This document shows positions 29,235 to 37,996 of a stretch of 64,000 bases of DNA, in pieces. The notes beneath the pieces were generated by a model. That model worked only from the letters and a program-made list of their open reading frames with translations, was not told the origin of the DNA and made no database searches. Numbering within the stretch: position 1 is the first letter of the stretch; each line of letters begins with the position of its first letter. Source of the stretch: CAZAMP01 sp964486455 (GTDB lineage: Bacteria > Eisenbacteria > RBG-16-71-46 > CAZAMP01); the NCBI GenBank assembly GCA_964486455.1, contig CAZAMP010000019.1:11179-75178 (forward strand), read 5' to 3'. The translations under genes were made by a program, and so were the position numbers.

Positions 29235-31571
29235 GTGAAAGGTCCCCATCGCCGTGCCAGCCGCGACCGGATCTGCCGGCGTGTTGTCCGATCGCTGTTT
29301 CTTGTCCTTTCCATCTTCGTGATCTGGGCCGCCGAGGTGGCGGCGCAAGGCGAGGAGATCGCCGGAATCCGAATCGAAGGAAACGAGCGTACGGAAGAAA
29401 GCCTCATCCGCTCCCGCTTTCCGCTATCCATCGGTGATCGATACAATCCTGGGCTCGCACGTGAAGGCCTGAAAGATCTCTACGGCCTCCGGCTCTTCTC
29501 CGATATCCAGCTCCTGAGAGAACTCCGCCCGGACGGCCGAGTGGAGCTGCTTCTTCAGGTCGAGGAGCGCGCGCGCATTGGCTCCGTCCGTTTCATGGGG
29601 AACGAGGAAATCGGCGCCGATGATCTCGCGGACCGGATCCTCGTCACCCGTGGTCAGCTCCACGACCCCGCCACCATCGCTTCCGCGCGACGGGAGATAC
29701 TCATCGCCTACAAGGAAGATGGCTACCCGCTTGCGGAAGTCACCATACTCCCGACGACGTCGCCGGACACCTCGGCGGTGGATATCACATTTCGGATCGA
29801 CGAAGGGGAACGGGTCCGACTCCGGGACATCACGTTCACCGGTGCCGAGCACTTCTCCACCGATAAGCTCCGGGGAAAGCTGGAGACGAAGCAGAAGGGC
29901 TTCCTGAGGAGCGGGCGCTTCAAGCAGGACGTCTTCAACGAAGACATGGAAAAGGTCGCTTCCTTTTATCGCGACAGCGGTTTTCGCGATGCGGAGGTGC
30001 TCGGATACGATTCGAGCTATTCCGACGACCAACGTGACATGTTCATCGACGTCCAGGTGTCCGAAGGACCGCAATACACGCTGGACATGCCGACCTGGGA
30101 AGGCAATGAGAGCATCTCGAGCGACGTGATCGGGCGCCTGATGACCTGGACGCCCGGCGATCCCTACAGCGAGACGAGGATTCAGGACGGGAGCGCCGCA
30201 ATCACCGAAGTCTACAACGAGCACGGCTACCTCCTGGGGTTCAGGGTGCAGGAGGAGGAAACCGTCTCGGATGGTCATCGCGCGCAGATCCACTACCGGA
30301 TCAGCGAGGGTGAGCCAAGCCGGGTCGGCGAGATCCGCATCGCGGGCAATTCCAGGACGAAGGAAAGAGTGATCCGGCGTGAGCTGATGATCTATCCGGG
30401 ACAGGTTTTCCGGCGATCGGCGCTCATGCGCTCACAGCGCGAGATCTTCGAGCTACGCTACTTCGACGATGTCCAGCTGAACTTCTATCCGAAGGGTGAC
30501 GACTCGAACGATATCGATCTGGAGTTCACGGTCGTCGAGCGCAGCGTGGGAACGGCAGGCGCCGGGATGGGCTTCTCCAGCGCGACGGGCCTCACCGGAT
30601 TCCTGCAGCTCGGTCATCCCAACCTCTTCGGAAATGGTTGGAACATCAATATTCGCGGCGAGCGCGGCTCACGTGGAAGCCAGTACGAGCTCTCGTTCAC
30701 CGAGCCCTGGTTCATGGACAGACCGATCTCCGTCGGGGGGGACATCTTCGATACGCGCCTCTCGCGTATCGACTATCGGTACCGTACGCGTGGCGTGGGC
30801 TTCACGGTCGGCTGGCCGTTTCCCGGTATCGATTACACACGCATCTTCACGACGTTTCGTGTTCAGGATGTGAGCATCACCGACCTCAGTAGTAGCTTGA
30901 GCGAGCGGGCCCGGGAAAGCCTCCTGGGCGCGGCCGGTCGAACGAACTCACTCCGTTTCCGGATCTACAGAAACACAACCGACAATCCGTTCTATCCGAC
31001 GGCGGGTACGCGCACCTCTTGGACCTCCGAGTTCGCCGGCGGCGTGTTGGGCGGGACGGTCGACTATCAGAAGCACATTCTCGATCATCGCAGCTACGTG
31101 AAACCGTTCTGGATCCCCGTGATCATGGTTCGTGAGCGCCTGGGCTTCCTGTTGCCGTACACGGCAGGGGCGGATGTTCCAGGCTACGAGACGTTCCGTC
31201 TGGGTGGGACGGTGTTCAACTACCTACGCGGGTATGACGATTACTACGTGGTGCCTCGGGACAACATCATCACGGATATCTTCGGCGACAGCCGTTTCCC
31301 TGGCGGCCGTTACATGATGACCCTGACCGCCGAGTACCAATTCCCGATCGCCCATCCGCTGCATGGCCTTCTCTTCATGGACATGGGGAACACGTGGAAC
31401 GATCTGAACGACGTGTCGCTCTATGACCTGAAGCGGGGCGCCGGCCTGGGATGCCGGATGGAGATTCCGATGCTCGGGATCCTCGGATTCGACTATGCCT
31501 ACGGTTTCGATCGCGATCAGCCTGACGGCCCCGGTTGGAAGGCGCACCTGATTCTCGGTCAGTCGTTCTAG
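29235..31571 (+). CDS. bamA: outer membrane protein assembly factor BamA
   Basis: The Omp85-family protein that inserts beta-barrels into the outer membrane. A signal peptide covers about the first 34 residues. Five POTRA-like repeats follow to about residue 410 (for example 'IAGIRIEGNERTEESLIRSR' and 'VGEIRIAGNSRTKERVIRRE'). The C-terminal barrel ends in Phe, as usual. The length of 778 residues is normal. The GTG start has GGAGG upstream. skp and the lipid A genes follow. Confidence 0.95.
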   Translation: MKGPHRRASRDRICRRVVRSLFLVLSIFVIWAAEVAAQGEEIAGIRIEGNERTEESLIRSRFPLSIGDRYNPGLAREGLKDLYGLRLFSDIQLLRELRPDGRVELLLQVEERARIGSVRFMGNEEIGADDLADRILVTRGQLHDPATIASARREILIAYKEDGYPLAEVTILPTTSPDTSAVDITFRIDEGERVRLRDITFTGAEHFSTDKLRGKLETKQKGFLRSGRFKQDVFNEDMEKVASFYRDSGFRDAEVLGYDSSYSDDQRDMFIDVQVSEGPQYTLDMPTWEGNESISSDVIGRLMTWTPGDPYSETRIQDGSAAITEVYNEHGYLLGFRVQEEETVSDGHRAQIHYRISEGEPSRVGEIRIAGNSRTKERVIRRELMIYPGQVFRRSALMRSQREIFELRYFDDVQLNFYPKGDDSNDIDLEFTVVERSVGTAGAGMGFSSATGLTGFLQLGHPNLFGNGWNINIRGERGSRGSQYELSFTEPWFMDRPISVGGDIFDTRLSRIDYRYRTRGVGFTVGWPFPGIDYTRIFTTFRVQDVSITDLSSSLSERARESLLGAAGRTNSLRFRIYRNTTDNPFYPTAGTRTSWTSEFAGGVLGGTVDYQKHILDHRSYVKPFWIPVIMVRERLGFLLPYTAGADVPGYETFRLGGTVFNYLRGYDDYYVVPRDNIITDIFGDSRFPGGRYMMTLTAEYQFPIAHPLHGLLFMDMGNTWNDLNDVSLYDLKRGAGLGCRMEIPMLGILGFDYAYGFDRDQPDGPGWKAHLILGQSF

Positions 31572-31585
31572 CCGGCTCGGGGGAG

Positions 31586-31678
31586 AGGCGCGGGAGAGGG
31601 ATCAGGTCCCGGCTCCCCACTCGTTTCGCTCGTTCCGCGTAGACTTAGTCGCCTCGGAGCCGACCCCTCTTCCGCGCC
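31586..31678. repeat. long imperfect inverted repeat
   Basis: Left arm GGCGCGGGAGAGGG plus GGCTCC; right arm GGAGCC plus CCCCTCTTCCGCGCC. The outer arms pair with one mismatch. The loop contains an inverted copy of the dispersed repeat. No T-run follows, so it is not a typical terminator, but it could fold in RNA downstream of bamA. Confidence 0.5.
31607..31651 (-). repeat. dispersed intergenic repeat, copy 2 (inverted)
   Basis: On the minus strand it reads CGACTAAGTCTACGCGGA then ACGAGCGAAACGAGTGGGGA. It matches the plus copy at 31832-31877 with about eight differences and sits in opposite orientation 180 bases away. Confidence 0.55.
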
Positions 31679-31831
31679 ACACGGAACCCAGCGCGAAGGC
31701 CCTGGCACGAACCATACGAGCATTCCATTGTGGGAGAGGTTGCGGTTGCGCCGTTGATGAGGGTGGTTCGAGCGGCATTCCGCGCGGACTGTTCGTGGAG
31801 ATGAGCCCGCCTGTTCGATCGGTTTGACGGC

Positions 31832-31877
31832 CGACTCGCGTCTGCGCGGAGCGAGCGTAGTGAGCGGGGAGGCCGGA
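31832..31877 (+). repeat. dispersed intergenic repeat, copy 3
   Basis: CGACTCGCGTCTGCGCGGAG followed by CGAGCGTAGTGAGCGGGGAG. The first 16 bases are identical to copy 1 at 14457. Confidence 0.6.
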
Positions 31878-31921
31878 AGATACGCCGACTCCACACCCCA
31901 CCCATAACCCTTCTCGAGCGT

Positions 31922-31950
31922 TTGCGCCCCTCAAACCTTTCTGCTAGTCT
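31922..31950 (+). promoter_or_regulatory. putative promoter of the skp-lpx operon
   Basis: TTGCGC at 31922-31927, a 17-base gap, TAGTCT at 31945-31950, with TGC just upstream as an extended -10. Confidence 0.55.
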
Positions 31951-31982
31951 CTTCCGGATCCTAAACGAGAGGTGATATTCGT

Positions 31983-32576
31983 ATGTCCTGGAAATCGAGT
32001 CTCACGCCGAAACACGTTGTGCTGTCGGCAGTAACGCTTCTGGCGTTTGCGACGTTTTCCGCGCCGCCCGCGGCTCAGGCGCAGGATGTCGCGAGCGTCG
32101 TCTACGTCGACTCTCAGCGGATTTTCAACCAGTACCTCGCCTACCAGCAGGCCCAGCAGGCGTATCAGGCCGAGTACGACGGCTGGATGGCGGACCTTCG
32201 CCAGCGGGAATCGTTGTTGATCGATCTCCAAGAGGAGTTCCAGGCGCAGGAGCCCATGCTGAGCGAGGTGCGCCGGAACGAGATGCAGATGGAGATCATG
32301 CGCAAGACGCGTGAGTTCGAAGATCTCCGGCAATCGATATTCGGTCTCGGGGGGCTTGCCGTCGTACGCAACCAGGAGCTACTCGGCCCGATCAATGCGG
32401 CGGTGAGCAAGGCCATCGAAACGGTGGCCGACGCAGAAGATTATGATCTCGTCCTGGACGCTCAGGACGGCAATATCGTCTACGGGAATGATCGCTTCGA
32501 CATCACCGATCGTGTCCTGGATGAGCTTCAAGGGGAAGTGGTGGAAGAGCCGGACGCAGGTGGTGAGGGAGGTTAG
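31983..32576 (+). CDS. skp: OmpH/Skp family outer membrane protein chaperone
   Basis: A periplasmic chaperone for outer-membrane proteins. A signal peptide ends near 'AAQAQD' (about residue 35). The motif 'VVYVDSQRIFNQYLAYQQAQ' starts the mature protein, followed by a long Gln/Glu-rich coiled coil (about 60-125). The C-terminal part has 'ADAEDYDLVLDAQDGNIVYG', typical of the family. The length of 197 residues is a little long, with an acidic tail. Placement between bamA and lpxD is widely conserved. Confidence 0.88.
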   Translation: MSWKSSLTPKHVVLSAVTLLAFATFSAPPAAQAQDVASVVYVDSQRIFNQYLAYQQAQQAYQAEYDGWMADLRQRESLLIDLQEEFQAQEPMLSEVRRNEMQMEIMRKTREFEDLRQSIFGLGGLAVVRNQELLGPINAAVSKAIETVADAEDYDLVLDAQDGNIVYGNDRFDITDRVLDELQGEVVEEPDAGGEGG

Positions 32577-32620
32577 TAGACTCAATACAGTCCGCAATGC
32601 ACGCGCACGGCCTGCCTCAT

Positions 32621-32654
32621 TGCGTTCGCCTCCTGGGGGTGGGAGGTGGACGCA
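32621..32654. other. stem-loop between skp and lpxD
   Basis: TGCGT pairs with ACGCA and CCTCC with GGAGG, around the loop at 32634-32641. It ends about 16 bases before the lpxD ATG and lacks a T-run. It may dampen read-through or expose the lpxD start. Confidence 0.35.
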
Positions 32655-32670
32655 GGGAGTATGACGAACC

Positions 32671-33711
32671 ATGCGCTTGAGCGAGCTGGCCGAACGCATA
32701 GGCGGCGAGTTGATCGGTGACGGTGCCATCGAGATTTCCGGTGTCGCCGGCATCGAGGACGCCCGGAAAGGTGACATCACGTTTCTCGGGCATCCAAAGT
32801 ACGAATCGTATCTTGAAACCACGGAGGCATCGGCGATCATCCTGGGGGATTCCAGGGTCCGTCTCGGTGCGGCCGTCATCCGGAATCCCAATCCGCGCCT
32901 CGCCTTTCAGAAAGCGATGATGATCCTCCACGGGGATCGTTTGCATCCGGTGCCCGGCATTCATCCGACGGCGGTATTGGGCGCGGGATGTGACCTCGGT
33001 GAGGATGTATCGATCGGTCCCCATGTCGTCATCAGTGAGCGAGCGATCGTAGGAGACCGGGCGGTCATCCAGGCCGGGTGTTTCATCGGTCCGGGAGCTG
33101 AGATCGGAGCGGGATCGTACGTGTACCCGAACGTGGTGATCCGCGAGAGGACGGTCCTCGGTCGCGACAACATCATCCACGCCGGTGCAGTGATCGGCGA
33201 CGACGGCTTCGGGATCGTCAAGGACGGATCCAACGGTCATCAGAAGGTCCCCCAGGTCGGACGCGTGATCCTGGGTGATCACGTGGAGGTCGGCGCCAAC
33301 GCCTGCATCGACCGAGCGACGATGGGAGAGACCCGGGTCGGCGACGACACCCGGATCGACAATCTCGTGCAGATCGCGCACAACGTTAAGATCGGCAGCG
33401 GCGTGATCCTCTGCGCGCAGGTCGGCATCGCGGGCAGCTGCGAGATCGGCGACAACACGATCTTGGCTGGCCAGGTCGGGGTCGGTGATCATAAGAAGAT
33501 CGGCAAGGGCGTCATGGTTGGGGCGCAGGCCGGCGTAACGCGGAACATCCCGGACGACGGGCGATACAGCGGGTATCCGGCGCGACCGCACATGGAGTCG
33601 CAGAGAATAGTCGCCGCATCGAAGCGAACGCCGGAATTGCTCAGGAGGCTCGACGTGCTGGAGCGGCGTCTTGCCGAGCTGGAGTCGAATCAGAAGCCAG
33701 AGGTGGAATGA
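32671..33711 (+). CDS. lpxD: UDP-3-O-(3-hydroxyacyl)glucosamine N-acyltransferase
   Basis: The third step of lipid A synthesis: it adds the N-linked hydroxyacyl chain. The N-terminal domain 'MRLSELAERIGGELIGDG' precedes a left-handed beta-helix of hexapeptide repeats. The catalytic His237 is in 'NLVQIAHNVKIG'. A C-terminal helix ('LLRRLDVLERRLAELES') ends the protein. The length of 346 residues is normal. It overlaps the next gene by four bases. Confidence 0.96.
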   Translation: MRLSELAERIGGELIGDGAIEISGVAGIEDARKGDITFLGHPKYESYLETTEASAIILGDSRVRLGAAVIRNPNPRLAFQKAMMILHGDRLHPVPGIHPTAVLGAGCDLGEDVSIGPHVVISERAIVGDRAVIQAGCFIGPGAEIGAGSYVYPNVVIRERTVLGRDNIIHAGAVIGDDGFGIVKDGSNGHQKVPQVGRVILGDHVEVGANACIDRATMGETRVGDDTRIDNLVQIAHNVKIGSGVILCAQVGIAGSCEIGDNTILAGQVGVGDHKKIGKGVMVGAQAGVTRNIPDDGRYSGYPARPHMESQRIVAASKRTPELLRRLDVLERRLAELESNQKPEVE

Positions 33712-35069
33712 GCCGGAGACAGCGAACGATAGGTTCTCCCTGCTCTTTCTCGGGGATCGGGATTCACACCGGCGACAAAGTCACGGTGGAATTCTCACCG
33801 GGCCCGCCGGATGCTGGCCTCGTCTTCGTACGGCGTGACCTCGAAGGAGCGCCGCGGATTCCGGTGTGTCCGGCGGCGGCGCGCTACGACAGCAAGGAAG
33901 GGCGACGAACGATCCTCCAGGACGGCGACGCTCAGGTCCATACCGTCGAGCACATTCTCGCGGCGGTGGCGGGACTGGGAATCGACAGTCTGGAAATCAG
34001 TCTGGATGGATTGGAGGCGCCGGAGCCGGACGGCGGCGGGGCGCTTCCGATCGCGCAGCTCCTTCAGGGCGCGGGCATCGTCGATCTCGACGTGCCATGC
34101 ATGGAATACCGTTTGGCGCGCACCGTAGCGTATCGCGACGGAGACGTGGAGATACAAGGTGTCCCCTCCGACGAAACAAGGCTTTCCTACACGATCGTCT
34201 ACGACGATCCATTGATCGGAACGCAACACTACAGCTTCACACTCTCGCCGGAACGTTTCATGTCGGAGATCGCGCCGGCCAGGACGTTCGCGCTCTACCG
34301 CGACGTCGAGATGCTTAGAGCGGCCGGCATGATCAAGGGTGGGAGCCTCGACAACGCCGTTGTGGTGGACGACGGAAAGCTGATGAACGATGAGCCCCTG
34401 CGCTTTCCCGACGAGTTCGCCCGCCACAAGATTCTGGATCTTCTGGGCGATTTGGCGATTCTGGGGCGCCCCTTACGTGGACACATCATGGCGGTGCGGG
34501 GTGGCCACGAGTCACACGTCGCGTTCGTCAAACGCACGGCCAAGGCGCTGGAAGACGCCGCGAAGCCCAGCTCCTGGGTGCGGGAGCCACTGACGGCGCA
34601 TAACAAGCCGGAGCCCCACGATCCCGAGAAGGAAGGCTTCGTCTTCAATATCCAGGACATCCTGCGTGTCATGCCCCATCGCTACCCGTTTCTTCTCGTC
34701 GACCGCATCCTGGAGATGAGCCGGGACCGGGTGGTCGGAATCAAGAACGTTACGATCAACGAACCGTTCTTCCAGGGCCATTTCCCGGGCCAGCCGGTCA
34801 TGCCGGGTGTCCTTCTGATCGAAGCGATGGCGCAGGTGGGCGGTGTCTTGCTGTTGAACGCCGTCGAAGATCCCGAAGGCAAGCTGGTGTATTTCATCGG
34901 AATCGACAAGGCGCGATTCCGCCAGGCGGTCGTTCCCGGGGATCAGCTCCGGTTCGTACTTCAAATGGATCGCCTCAAGGGGCGGATCTGCAAGATGTCG
35001 GGCAAGGCGTACGTTGATGACGCGCTCGTCTGTCAGGCCGAGCTGATGTCGAGCGTGGTGGAGCCGTGA
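33708..35069 (+). CDS. lpxC/fabZ: bifunctional UDP-3-O-acyl-GlcNAc deacetylase / 3-hydroxyacyl-ACP dehydratase (LpxC-FabZ fusion)
   Basis: Residues 1 to about 290 are LpxC, the committed zinc deacetylase of lipid A synthesis: Glu81-His82 ('TVEHILAAVAGLGID') and zinc-site His240/Asp244 ('HKILDLLGD') are visible, with a later 'GGHESH'. Residues from about 305 to 453 are FabZ, the dehydratase that competes for hydroxyacyl-ACP: His324 ('MPHRYPF') and Glu372 ('LLIEAMAQ'). The fusion is typical of the FCB group and balances fatty acid and lipid A flux. The ATG overlaps the lpxD stop. Confidence 0.95.
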   Translation: MSRRQRTIGSPCSFSGIGIHTGDKVTVEFSPGPPDAGLVFVRRDLEGAPRIPVCPAAARYDSKEGRRTILQDGDAQVHTVEHILAAVAGLGIDSLEISLDGLEAPEPDGGGALPIAQLLQGAGIVDLDVPCMEYRLARTVAYRDGDVEIQGVPSDETRLSYTIVYDDPLIGTQHYSFTLSPERFMSEIAPARTFALYRDVEMLRAAGMIKGGSLDNAVVVDDGKLMNDEPLRFPDEFARHKILDLLGDLAILGRPLRGHIMAVRGGHESHVAFVKRTAKALEDAAKPSSWVREPLTAHNKPEPHDPEKEGFVFNIQDILRVMPHRYPFLLVDRILEMSRDRVVGIKNVTINEPFFQGHFPGQPVMPGVLLIEAMAQVGGVLLLNAVEDPEGKLVYFIGIDKARFRQAVVPGDQLRFVLQMDRLKGRICKMSGKAYVDDALVCQAELMSSVVEP

Positions 35070-35088
35070 TGGGTGAGGAGGGGAAGGC

Positions 35089-35865
35089 GTGCTGACGGGA
35101 CTTCACCCCACTGCGGTAATCGATTCCGCGGCGGACATCGCCGACGGCGTCACCGTGGGGCCATACAGTGTCATCGGGCCGAAGGTGAGAATCGGCGCCG
35201 GAACCGTGGTCGGCCCGCATGTCCTCATCGAGGGGAACACCTCCATCGGTGAACGAAACCAGGTTTTCCACGGAGCGGCGATCGGCTCCGCCCCGCAGGA
35301 CTTCTCCTACACCGGCGATGAGAGCGACGTTCAGATCGGTGACGACAACATCATTCGCGAGTTCGTGACGATACAGCCGGGTACGAAGGCCGGAACGACG
35401 ACCCGGATCGGGAATCACAACATGCTCATGGGCTACGGGCACGTCGCGCATAATTGTGAGATCCAGAACAACACCGTCCTCGCAAACGTGGCGACCCTCG
35501 CCGGCTATGTAACGATCGAGGACTACGCGATCGTCGGGGGGATTGTCCCTATTCATCAATTCGTACGGATCGGCTGCCACTCGATCGTCGGCGGCGCGTC
35601 GAGAATCACGCAGGATGTCGCCCCATACTGCAAGGTGGCCGGTTCTCCACCGAGGACGTTCGGGCTCAACACGGTCGGTCTGAAGCGTCGCGGTTTCTCT
35701 CCCGAGACGATCGCCGCCCTCAAGACGGCCTACCGCATCTTTTTCCGCTCGCAATACAGCGTCCGAGAAGCGGCCGAAAGGATCGAGACCGACGTGGACG
35801 ACCTTCCGGAGATCAAACGCTTTGTTGCTTTCGTGCGCCGCAAAGGGCGCGGCATAACGCGCTGA
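35089..35865 (+). CDS. lpxA: acyl-ACP-UDP-N-acetylglucosamine O-acyltransferase
   Basis: The first acylation of lipid A synthesis. A left-handed beta-helix of hexapeptides covers about residues 5-190, then 'FGLNTVGLKRRGFS' opens the C-terminal helical domain. The catalytic His and its neighbour are in 'GYGHVAHN', equal to His122 and His125 of E. coli. The Gly at the E. coli Gly173 position is kept ('IVGG'). The E. coli His144 position is Tyr here ('LAGYVTI'). The GTG start has GAGGAGGGG upstream. The length of 258 residues is normal. Confidence 0.95.
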   Translation: MLTGLHPTAVIDSAADIADGVTVGPYSVIGPKVRIGAGTVVGPHVLIEGNTSIGERNQVFHGAAIGSAPQDFSYTGDESDVQIGDDNIIREFVTIQPGTKAGTTTRIGNHNMLMGYGHVAHNCEIQNNTVLANVATLAGYVTIEDYAIVGGIVPIHQFVRIGCHSIVGGASRITQDVAPYCKVAGSPPRTFGLNTVGLKRRGFSPETIAALKTAYRIFFRSQYSVREAAERIETDVDDLPEIKRFVAFVRRKGRGITR

Positions 35866-35870
35866 GAACG

Positions 35871-36854
35871 ATGAACCGCGTCGGGATCATCGGTGTCGGC
35901 CATATGGGTTGGCTCCACGCGCGAAACATCCGCTCCTTCTCCGAGTGTGAGCTCACCGCTCTCTACGATATCGACTCCGATCGAGTGTGCCGTACGCAAC
36001 AGGCGTATGGCGGCCGGATCATGGAGAGTCTGGGCGACGTTCTCTCGGCGTGTGATGCCGTCGTCGTTGCCGTTCCGACCAGCGACCACCATCGCGTCGC
36101 GCGGCAATGTCTGGAAGCCGGTCTTCACGTGCTGGTCGAAAAACCGATTACGCGAACGATCGAGGAGGCGGACGATCTCATCAGCCTCGCGGCCTCCTCG
36201 AACCTCACACTGGCCGTGGGCCACGTGGAGCGGTTCAACCCGCTCTTCAGGACGGCGCGGAACGAGATCCGCTCTCCTTTGTTCATCGAAGCGCACCGGC
36301 TGGCCCCGTTCGTTCCACGCAGCGTCGACGTGGATGTCATCCTCGACCTCATGATCCACGATCTCGATCTGATCCTGGCCGTTCATCCGGGAGAGATAGA
36401 GCACGTTGATGCATCCGGCGTTCCGGTCATCACGGGTCGGGTGGACATCGCCAATGCCCGCCTGACCTTCGGCGACGGGATGGTGGCCAACGTGACGGCG
36501 AGTCGCGTCTCTCGGGAGAAGCTCAGGCGCATTCGTTTCTTCTGTCCGAGAGCCTATGCATCACTCGATCTACTGAACCGCTCGGGGGAGTGGGTCGGTC
36601 TGAAGAAAGACGCCGCCGATCTGAGTCCGGAGGGTGAGTTTCCTCCGATCGCGGATCTGATCACGCGTCGTGAGCTCGGCCCCCTCGCGGACGCGAACCC
36701 CCTGGCGGACGAGATCGCCGACTTCATCGGCGCCATCAACGGCCGTCAGCGACCGCTCGCCGACGGCACCGACGGACGCCGCGCGCTGGAGCTCGCGCTC
36801 ATGGTGCGGGCCCGCGTCGCCGAGCACGTCGCTCGCCTCTCCGAGCGAGACTGA
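35871..36854 (+). CDS. Gfo/Idh/MocA family oxidoreductase, possible GnnA-type UDP-GlcNAc 3-dehydrogenase
   Basis: A Rossmann N-terminus ('VGIIGVGHMGWLHARNIRSF') and the EKP motif ('HVLVEKPITRTIEEA') are present. The C-terminal domain carries 'GHVERFNPLF' and 'DLMIHDLDLIL'. The length of 327 residues is normal. It lies between lpxA and lpxB, five bases after lpxA and with a one-base overlap into lpxB. In Acidithiobacillus the GnnA dehydrogenase sits in this place and, with GnnB, makes UDP-GlcNAc3N for amide-linked lipid A. No GnnB-like aminotransferase is in this window, so the role is inferred. Confidence 0.75.
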   Translation: MNRVGIIGVGHMGWLHARNIRSFSECELTALYDIDSDRVCRTQQAYGGRIMESLGDVLSACDAVVVAVPTSDHHRVARQCLEAGLHVLVEKPITRTIEEADDLISLAASSNLTLAVGHVERFNPLFRTARNEIRSPLFIEAHRLAPFVPRSVDVDVILDLMIHDLDLILAVHPGEIEHVDASGVPVITGRVDIANARLTFGDGMVANVTASRVSREKLRRIRFFCPRAYASLDLLNRSGEWVGLKKDAADLSPEGEFPPIADLITRRELGPLADANPLADEIADFIGAINGRQRPLADGTDGRRALELALMVRARVAEHVARLSERD

Positions 36855-37996
36855 TGACCCGTCCGCGCACAGTCTTGGTCGTCACGGGTGAAGCTTCAGG
36901 GGACGCGCACGCCGCGCGTCTCGTCGAAGAGCTTCTCGCGCTTGATCCGCATCTGCGCGTCCTTGCCGTCGGAGGTGAGGCGCTCGCGGCGGTCGGGGCG
37001 ACACTGCTTCATCGAATCGATGATCTGAGTGTCGTCGGGCTCACCGAGGTTGTGCGCCACCTGCCGCGAATCCTCCGCGTGATGGCATCCCTGAAGACTC
37101 TTCTGCGCTCCGGTGAGGTCGATCTCTTTCTGCCCGTGGATTTTCCGGACTTCAACTTCCGCCTCGCCGCAGCGGCAAAGCGAAGCGACGTTCCCGTCTT
37201 CTATTTCATCGCTCCCCAGGTATGGGCATGGCGCACGGGACGCACCAAGTCCATGGCGTGCTGGTGCCGTCACATCGCGGTCATCTTCCCGTTCGAGGCA
37301 CCTTTCTTCGAGGGCGCGGGCATTCCGGTGACCTATGCCGGCCATCCGCTGGTCGACCGCGTGTGTGCCTTGGACGCCGGCGAGGCCCGCCGAGAGATCG
37401 GCCGCGGGAACGGTCGTCCGCTTCTTGCGCTCTTCCCCGGAAGCCGCGCCTCTGAAGTGCAGCGGCATCTGCCGGTGATGACGGGAGCGGTGAGGCGCCT
37501 CAGAGACGCCGGACACGAGGTGGATGTGCTTGTCTCAAGAGCCCCGACGATCTCGGACGCGCTCATTCGACACTTGAGCGACGGACACGACGTTCTTCAA
37601 GCGCCGACGACCAATGTCGCGCGTGCGGCCGATCTGGTCTTTTGCGCCTCGGGAACGGCCACCGTGGAGGTAGCGCTTGCCGGGACCCCGATGGTCGTCA
37701 TCTATCGCGTGAGTGCACTCTCCTGGTTCCTCGGACGCCGGCTCGTGAAGCTCGATCGTGTCTCGATGGTGAATCTGGTTGCCGGCGAAGAGGTCGTACC
37801 GGAGCTGCTCCAGGGAGAGGCCCGCCCTGAGCGCCTGGCTGCCGAAGGGGCGGCCATTCTCGATGATCCGGAGCGCGCCTGTCGGATGCGAGAGGGATAC
37901 GGGCGCGTGCGTGACGCCTTGATGGGTGGTGTGGGCCTTCGCCAGGTCGCGGAGGAGGTCCTGAGTGTCATCGGAGAGGGCGGGCGGAATGAATGA
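36854..37996 (+). CDS. lpxB: lipid-A-disaccharide synthase
   Basis: A GT-B glycosyltransferase (family 19) that joins UDP-diacylglucosamine and lipid X. 'VVTGEASGDAHAARLVEEL' opens the protein. 'FIAPQVWAWRTGR' and 'FPFEAPFFEGAGIPVTYAGH' are family signatures, and 'LFPGSRASEVQRHLPVM' follows. The length of 380 residues is normal. It overlaps the following gene by eight bases. Confidence 0.96.
   Translation: MTRPRTVLVVTGEASGDAHAARLVEELLALDPHLRVLAVGGEALAAVGATLLHRIDDLSVVGLTEVVRHLPRILRVMASLKTLLRSGEVDLFLPVDFPDFNFRLAAAAKRSDVPVFYFIAPQVWAWRTGRTKSMACWCRHIAVIFPFEAPFFEGAGIPVTYAGHPLVDRVCALDAGEARREIGRGNGRPLLALFPGSRASEVQRHLPVMTGAVRRLRDAGHEVDVLVSRAPTISDALIRHLSDGHDVLQAPTTNVARAADLVFCASGTATVEVALAGTPMVVIYRVSALSWFLGRRLVKLDRVSMVNLVAGEEVVPELLQGEARPERLAAEGAAILDDPERACRMREGYGRVRDALMGGVGLRQVAEEVLSVIGEGGRNE

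Larger units (their letters stand above)
31572..31982. other. 411-base intergenic region between bamA and skp
   Basis: No gene is supported here. It holds a long imperfect inverted repeat (31586-31678), two opposed copies of the dispersed repeat and a promoter for skp. The remainder, about 31680-31830, shows nothing I recognise. Confidence 0.6.
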
